Source: Anditalea sp035461405
Lineage (GTDB): Bacteria; Bacteroidota; Bacteroidia; Cytophagales; Cyclobacteriaceae
Assembly (NCBI GenBank): GCA_035461405.1
Contig: DATHVH010000365.1
Coordinates: 1-10,981, forward strand
DNA length: 10,981 bases
Reading direction: 5' to 3'
Positions 7,117-10,981 of this stretch are shown here, in pieces (within the stretch, counting starts at the first letter, position 1; each line of letters begins with the position of its first letter). The notes under the pieces are model-generated. The model worked only from the letters and a program-made list of their open reading frames with translations, searched no databases and was not told where the DNA came from. The position numbers and the translations under genes are program-made.

Positions 7117-8790
7117 TTATTCATATACTAATGAGCCATCTCTTTGGAATTTTGGCCACTGCTGTTCCATATCTTCAGGTATAAAGTGGATCATATCCAA
7201 CCAATAACCATCAGTGCCACCGGCTACTCTTTCTAAAGTGATAGTTTGCTCACCTGTGGTAGATACATCAATTATTCCGACTAGCCTGGATGGGAAGTTG
7301 TTGCTTCTTACGGATAGATATTGCTTCCATCCTCTTGCTTCTGCTTCATCATCATCTGTAAGTCCTCCAGGGTAATACTCTCTGCTATCGAGCATTCTTG
7401 CTCCTGCTATAGGCTCTCCATTTAAAAGCACTCTGGATTGTGTACCCCTTGGGATCGCTCTGTAGCAGAACCAAATTTTATATCTTCCTCTTACCAGTAC
7501 GGGAGTAGTGATGGTAATCCAGTTTAATCTATTTTGAGCTACCTGAATACGCATAAAATCTCCATTGACAAAGAATATCTCATTTAGCCCCGGTGGTTCA
7601 TACCTTATCCAGCTATCAACGCCAGAGCCTCCCCAGGTCATTCTGCTCAACTCACCAAGCCTGAAAATATAAGTGGGGGCACCCGGTACTCTGAATACAT
7701 TCGTCATCTGTCTGATTTCAGGCTGATCAGCCACATCCCAATATACTGCTGTAGGGGATCTTAATTTTATGGCGTAATGTTTATCAACACTGTGCACCAC
7801 ACCATTGGTAACGGATATATCACTGGCAGCTCTTATGATAGGAGAACCTTCTTCAAGTACCCCAAAGAAAACATCTTCATTAACCAACACCGTTTCACCT
7901 TTCAATCTTATAGTGATAACTTCCTCAGGTGCTTTAGTAGCATGAGCGGTAGAAGTCAGCAGGTCAGCTATAAATTTTATATCTTCTAAAATATGATAGG
8001 CTACATATAAATTAAGGCTATCGGTAGGATCTGTGGGATCACCTGTATGGGATAGGCGGTTTCTCAAAGCCTCATAATCATCAAACCCTTCTTCAGCCAG
8101 CACACCATCAGATTCAGCCATGACAGTATACCAAACATTTGGAGATTCCTGGTTAAGGACATTATACCAACCTGTTTCTTTCATAGCTTGGGTGAAAACA
8201 GAATATCGTGGATCATTTTCCAAATGCTCTGCGGCAGTAAGTACCGGTGGCACCAATACATCATTGATTACATGAAGTACTCCGTTACCCAATATTACAT
8301 TACCTCTGATTATACTTGCTTGACGGTTTACTCTAAATGATGCCTCCCCATCAATCAATTCCGCACCTGTTACAAGGTATTTACCATATTGGGTAGGTAC
8401 TGGCAGTTTACCATCAGTAAATCTGGAGGTAGATAGTGTATCGCTAAGTAAATGATAGCGTACTATATCTATAGCCTGACTTTCGGTTAGGCTTTCTAAA
8501 GAAAGATTTGCATCAGAAAAATACCTGTTGAGTGCATCATTATTCGGGGCAAAGAATGTATATGTTCCATATGCATTTAAATAGCCGCTCGTTTTTGATA
8601 TCTGAAGAATTCTCGAAAGGCTGGAAAATTCTTCCGGATTTTCATTCAGGTATCCAGTGATATTTACATCATCTGATACATTTATATTATCAGGTGGATC
8701 AAATTCACAGGCAAATAATCCCAGAATGATCAACATGGACCATATCCCCCATAGGCGGGCCCAAGTATTAGTTATTGGGGTAATATTCAT
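7117..8790 (-). CDS. Double FAS1 (fasciclin) domain lipoprotein A with beta-sandwich tail
   Basis: A 557-residue predicted lipoprotein. From the ATG at 8790 there is a signal peptide with hydrophobic core 15-26 and lipobox LFAC, Cys28, followed by EFDPPDN; the acidic residues after the Cys are compatible with surface export in Bacteroidota. The first FAS1 domain is about 42-182: H1-like motif TYTFFAPNNDAL at 77-87, YH at 112-113, H2-like GNGVLHVINDVLVPP at 168-182. A more diverged second domain is about 188-342: YTVMAESDGVLAEEG at 221-235, YH at 265-266, TNGVVHSVDKHY at 328-339. Residues about 345-540 are beta-rich, with RGRYKIWFCYRA, RVLLNGEP and GYWLDMIHFIP, the pattern of galactose-binding-like or CBM6/35-like modules. 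FAS1 domains mediate adhesion or ligand binding. Its place between two SusC/SusD pairs suggests an accessory surface-binding protein. FAS1 is clear; the tail identity and role are inference. Confidence 0.9.
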   Translation of the reverse strand: MNITPITNTWARLWGIWSMLIILGLFACEFDPPDNINVSDDVNITGYLNENPEEFSSLSRILQISKTSGYLNAYGTYTFFAPNNDALNRYFSDANLSLESLTESQAIDIVRYHLLSDTLSTSRFTDGKLPVPTQYGKYLVTGAELIDGEASFRVNRQASIIRGNVILGNGVLHVINDVLVPPVLTAAEHLENDPRYSVFTQAMKETGWYNVLNQESPNVWYTVMAESDGVLAEEGFDDYEALRNRLSHTGDPTDPTDSLNLYVAYHILEDIKFIADLLTSTAHATKAPEEVITIRLKGETVLVNEDVFFGVLEEGSPIIRAASDISVTNGVVHSVDKHYAIKLRSPTAVYWDVADQPEIRQMTNVFRVPGAPTYIFRLGELSRMTWGGSGVDSWIRYEPPGLNEIFFVNGDFMRIQVAQNRLNWITITTPVLVRGRYKIWFCYRAIPRGTQSRVLLNGEPIAGARMLDSREYYPGGLTDDDEAEARGWKQYLSVRSNNFPSRLVGIIDVSTTGEQTITLERVAGGTDGYWLDMIHFIPEDMEQQWPKFQRDGSLVYE

Positions 8791-8818
8791 ATTATTATCA
8801 TCTAAATGTTTATATCGA

Positions 8819-10306
8819 CTATCTTAAGTAATATGGATTTTGTACCAAGTTAGGGTTGGAGTTCAGCTCCACATTATAAATTGGAAGGTAATGGCTTCGG
8901 GTATCCCGCAATTGGTTTATGATAGAATTCAAATTGGTCACAGGGGCATTTTCTACTGCTGCTTCTATGAGGACGTCTATGTTAGAGTAGTCATTCATTT
9001 TAGCCACTCTCAATAGATCAAACCACCTCTTGCCTTCAAAAGCTAATTCGCGAGCCCTCTCTTCCAACACATATCTTAGGATGGCATTATCATCTGAAGG
9101 GCCTGGCATCTGAACAGTAGACATAGCTGCCCCACCTCTCGTTCTGATAGTATTGACAATTTCAATCGCTTCTGCTCCCTGTCCAGTTTGTGACAGCGCC
9201 TCAGCTTTCATTAACATTACATCTGCCAGTCGGTAGACTATCCAGTTAGCATATGATTCTGTCTGCGTTCTTCTACTATTGGGGCCTAAACTTATATATT
9301 TGAATATTTCACCACTTGGCTTTAAGGAAGCATCAATGCTTCTTAGATCTATATCCTCTGGATTATTGGCATCAAACCCGTATATCAGTTCCAGCACTGA
9401 AGGATAAGCTAAAAACCTTCTTCCAATATTTGTACTGAACATCAAGAAAAACGGGTTGTTCTGTGGTGCTTGGTATTGTACCTCAAAAATACTTTCGATT
9501 GAATTCCCATCTACGAAAAGAGCTCTTAACCAATCTTCCTGCTGGACCAGTGCATATGGACCTTGAAGAACTTTATCTGCTGCGATGATAGCCTCCTGAT
9601 AATTCTCCATCCACAAATGCACGTCAGCCTGTAAAGCATTGACACCATATCTGGTCATTCTTCCCTTAGTCTCAGCAGTAGTAGCATGTTGTAAGTAAAT
9701 ATCCGGTTCGGCTAATCTTAAATCTTCAAGAATTTGGATCAGTATCTCTTCCTTGGTGGATTTGGCTGGAGCCAGTTCATCCTGATCTGTATCGACTGCA
9801 TCTATAACTAATGGAATATCTCCAAAAGTCCTGACCAGATAAAAGTACATCAGCGCCCTTAGTGCCCTGGCTTCTGCTACATAGTTTTTCATATCCGCTT
9901 CCAGGAAAGTCTCATCAGTCTCCATTGCCAGCGGGGCGTAATCTACCACTAGGTTGCAGAGATTTATGGTGCCATAAAAGGCAGACCAATCTGAAATATT
10001 ATTAACCGGCTGGATATTCCCAAAGATGATCTGGTTATCATTAAAGTTAGCACCTTGATTTAAGGCTACCATATATCCCCTAAGCTCTCCCCAGAGAAAC
10101 ATCTGCTCTGTGGCCTGTCTGCCTCGGTAGTTTCCTATCAGGGAAGCATAGGCACCAAACATAGATGTTCTTACCTGCTCTTTTGTCTTCCAATAATCTT
10201 GCTTTACTACTCCATTTACGGGCCTTAAGTCCAGCCAATTATCGCAGCCAGTACTGAATATCAGTAGACCTAGGATAAGTATGTTTATAGTATATTTTTT
10301 TAACAT
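8819..10306 (-). CDS. SusD/RagB-family nutrient-binding outer-membrane lipoprotein (pair 1)
   Basis: A 495-residue surface lipoprotein expected to cap the SusC-like receptor encoded just upstream and bind its ligand. The start ATG at 10306 gives a clean lipoprotein signal peptide: a Lys-Lys n-region, hydrophobic residues 8-18, and lipobox STGC with Cys21, followed by DNWLDLRP, the usual SusD start of the mature protein. Residues about 36-240 match the alpha-helical SusD N-terminal region (Y-W-K-T-K-E-Q, then EARALRALMYFYLVRTFGDIPLV, a hallmark motif). Near 350-400 comes YRLADVMLMKAEALSQTGQG and a TPR-like helix pair ending NTIRTRGG. The C-terminal signature ELAFEGKRWFDLLR is at 420-433, and the protein ends YLPIYNVELNSNPNLVQNPYY plus LR, the canonical SusD tail. 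It is 27 bp after the SusC-like stop and 28 bp before the next start, so it is cotranscribed. The ligand cannot be inferred. Confidence 0.97.
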   Translation of the reverse strand: MLKKYTINILILGLLIFSTGCDNWLDLRPVNGVVKQDYWKTKEQVRTSMFGAYASLIGNYRGRQATEQMFLWGELRGYMVALNQGANFNDNQIIFGNIQPVNNISDWSAFYGTINLCNLVVDYAPLAMETDETFLEADMKNYVAEARALRALMYFYLVRTFGDIPLVIDAVDTDQDELAPAKSTKEEILIQILEDLRLAEPDIYLQHATTAETKGRMTRYGVNALQADVHLWMENYQEAIIAADKVLQGPYALVQQEDWLRALFVDGNSIESIFEVQYQAPQNNPFFLMFSTNIGRRFLAYPSVLELIYGFDANNPEDIDLRSIDASLKPSGEIFKYISLGPNSRRTQTESYANWIVYRLADVMLMKAEALSQTGQGAEAIEIVNTIRTRGGAAMSTVQMPGPSDDNAILRYVLEERARELAFEGKRWFDLLRVAKMNDYSNIDVLIEAAVENAPVTNLNSIINQLRDTRSHYLPIYNVELNSNPNLVQNPYYLR

Positions 10307-10333
10307 TTTGTATCAGTTTTGATGTACTACTTA

Positions 10334-10981
10334 TTAAAACCTAGTATTTATACCTAAAGTGATGGTCCTTACAGGCGGAGTCAATGCATTATCGTATCCT
10401 ATCTGGAATAGACGGTTTTGATTAGAACTACCCATCCCTACTTCAGGATCCTGTCCCGTATATTTGGTCCAGGTAAATAGGTTTTCAGCAGTGACATAGA
10501 AACTCAAGTCACCTACTTTTAACCTGTCCAACATAGGCTTTGGCAATGCATATCTAACTGTAAATGTTCTGAATCTTAAGAATGAACCGTCTTCTACATA
10601 GCGGTCAGAACCCAACCAGTTAAATCCTGTACCTATAAGTGCCCTTGGCATATCTGTCTGGTCACCTGGATTTCTCCAACGATTGAGAGTGGCTGCATTT
10701 TGGTTACTATAACCATACATATTTTCTGTCATCATCTTGGTATTGTTCACGATATAGCCTCCATATCTGAAATTAAAATAACCGGATACCAATAGGTTTT
10801 TGTATCTGATTCTTGGACCAAATCCACCTATTAATTTGGGGTTGGCATCTCCCAGCCAAACCAGATCTTTGTAATCTATATTACCATCGTTATTAATATC
10901 CTCATACATGGCATCACCTGGCTGAAATTCATATCCATTATTTGGATAGTTGAATACCATCTGGATAGGATCACCATTAGG
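10334..10981 (-). CDS. SusC/RagA-type TonB-dependent outer-membrane receptor, C-terminal part (cut by window edge)
   Basis: The last 215 residues of a SusC-like barrel. The frame stays open to the right edge, so the internal Met codon at 10960 is not the start; the N-terminus lies outside the window. SusC proteins are TonB-driven outer-membrane channels that import oligosaccharides or peptides bound by a SusD lid. Visible family signs are the calcium-loop-like stretch DINNDGNIDYKD followed by GDANPKLIGGF (canonical SusC: DvNgDGvId...iGnpnPdf.gGf), then RWRNPGDQTDMPR, DRYVEDGSFLRFRTFTVRYALP, and FYVTAENLFTWTKYTGQDPEV. The protein ends in ITLGINTRF, a final beta strand with terminal Phe as expected for a Bam-assembled barrel. 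The stop is 27 bp before susD-like 1, its expected partner. Family assignment is very secure; the substrate is unknown. Confidence 0.96.
   Translation of the reverse strand, partial: PNGDPIQMVFNYPNNGYEFQPGDAMYEDINNDGNIDYKDLVWLGDANPKLIGGFGPRIRYKNLLVSGYFNFRYGGYIVNNTKMMTENMYGYSNQNAATLNRWRNPGDQTDMPRALIGTGFNWLGSDRYVEDGSFLRFRTFTVRYALPKPMLDRLKVGDLSFYVTAENLFTWTKYTGQDPEVGMGSSNQNRLFQIGYDNALTPPVRTITLGINTRF

Noticed and set aside
10334..10960. A complete 208-residue protein starting at the Met codon at 10960
   Set aside because: The frame continues upstream to the window edge with sequence typical of SusC, so the Met is internal and the gene is simply cut by the window.

Overview
The window comes from a member of the Bacteroidota. 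The evidence is two SusC/SusD-type outer-membrane uptake pairs, lipoprotein signal peptides on four proteins, AT-rich DNA and no Shine-Dalgarno-like sequence ahead of the starts. A Cytophagales-like marine or soil glycan degrader would fit, but I cannot place it below phylum from the sequence alone.

All convincing genes lie on the minus strand in one tightly packed series, read from the right edge leftwards: susC-like 1 (C-terminal part only, cut by the window edge), susD-like 1 (8819-10306), fasciclin lipoprotein A (7117-8790), fasciclin lipoprotein B (5671-7023), susC-like 2 (2472-5654) and susD-like 2 (622-2469). Gaps are 27, 28, 93, 16 and 2 bp, so a single operon is likely. The one larger gap (7024-7116) holds a perfect 14-bp hairpin and a small palindrome, and no recognisable Bacteroidota promoter. 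The transcript probably ends at a strong hairpin with a U tail around 413-448.

Each SusC/SusD pair should form an outer-membrane importer: a TonB-dependent barrel capped by a lipoprotein lid. The two middle lipoproteins each have two FAS1 (fasciclin) domains followed by a beta-sandwich tail that looks like a carbohydrate-binding or galactose-binding-like module. They are good candidates for accessory surface-binding proteins that hand a polymer to one or both importers. No glycoside hydrolase, lyase, sulfatase, peptidase or regulator is visible, so the substrate cannot be named.

The left end (1-621) carries no supportable gene. About 130-410 is richer in GC and in hairpins and short repeats than its surroundings and looks like an interspersed intergenic element or a degraded repeat. 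Beyond it lie the terminator and about 170 bp of AT-rich 3' flank.
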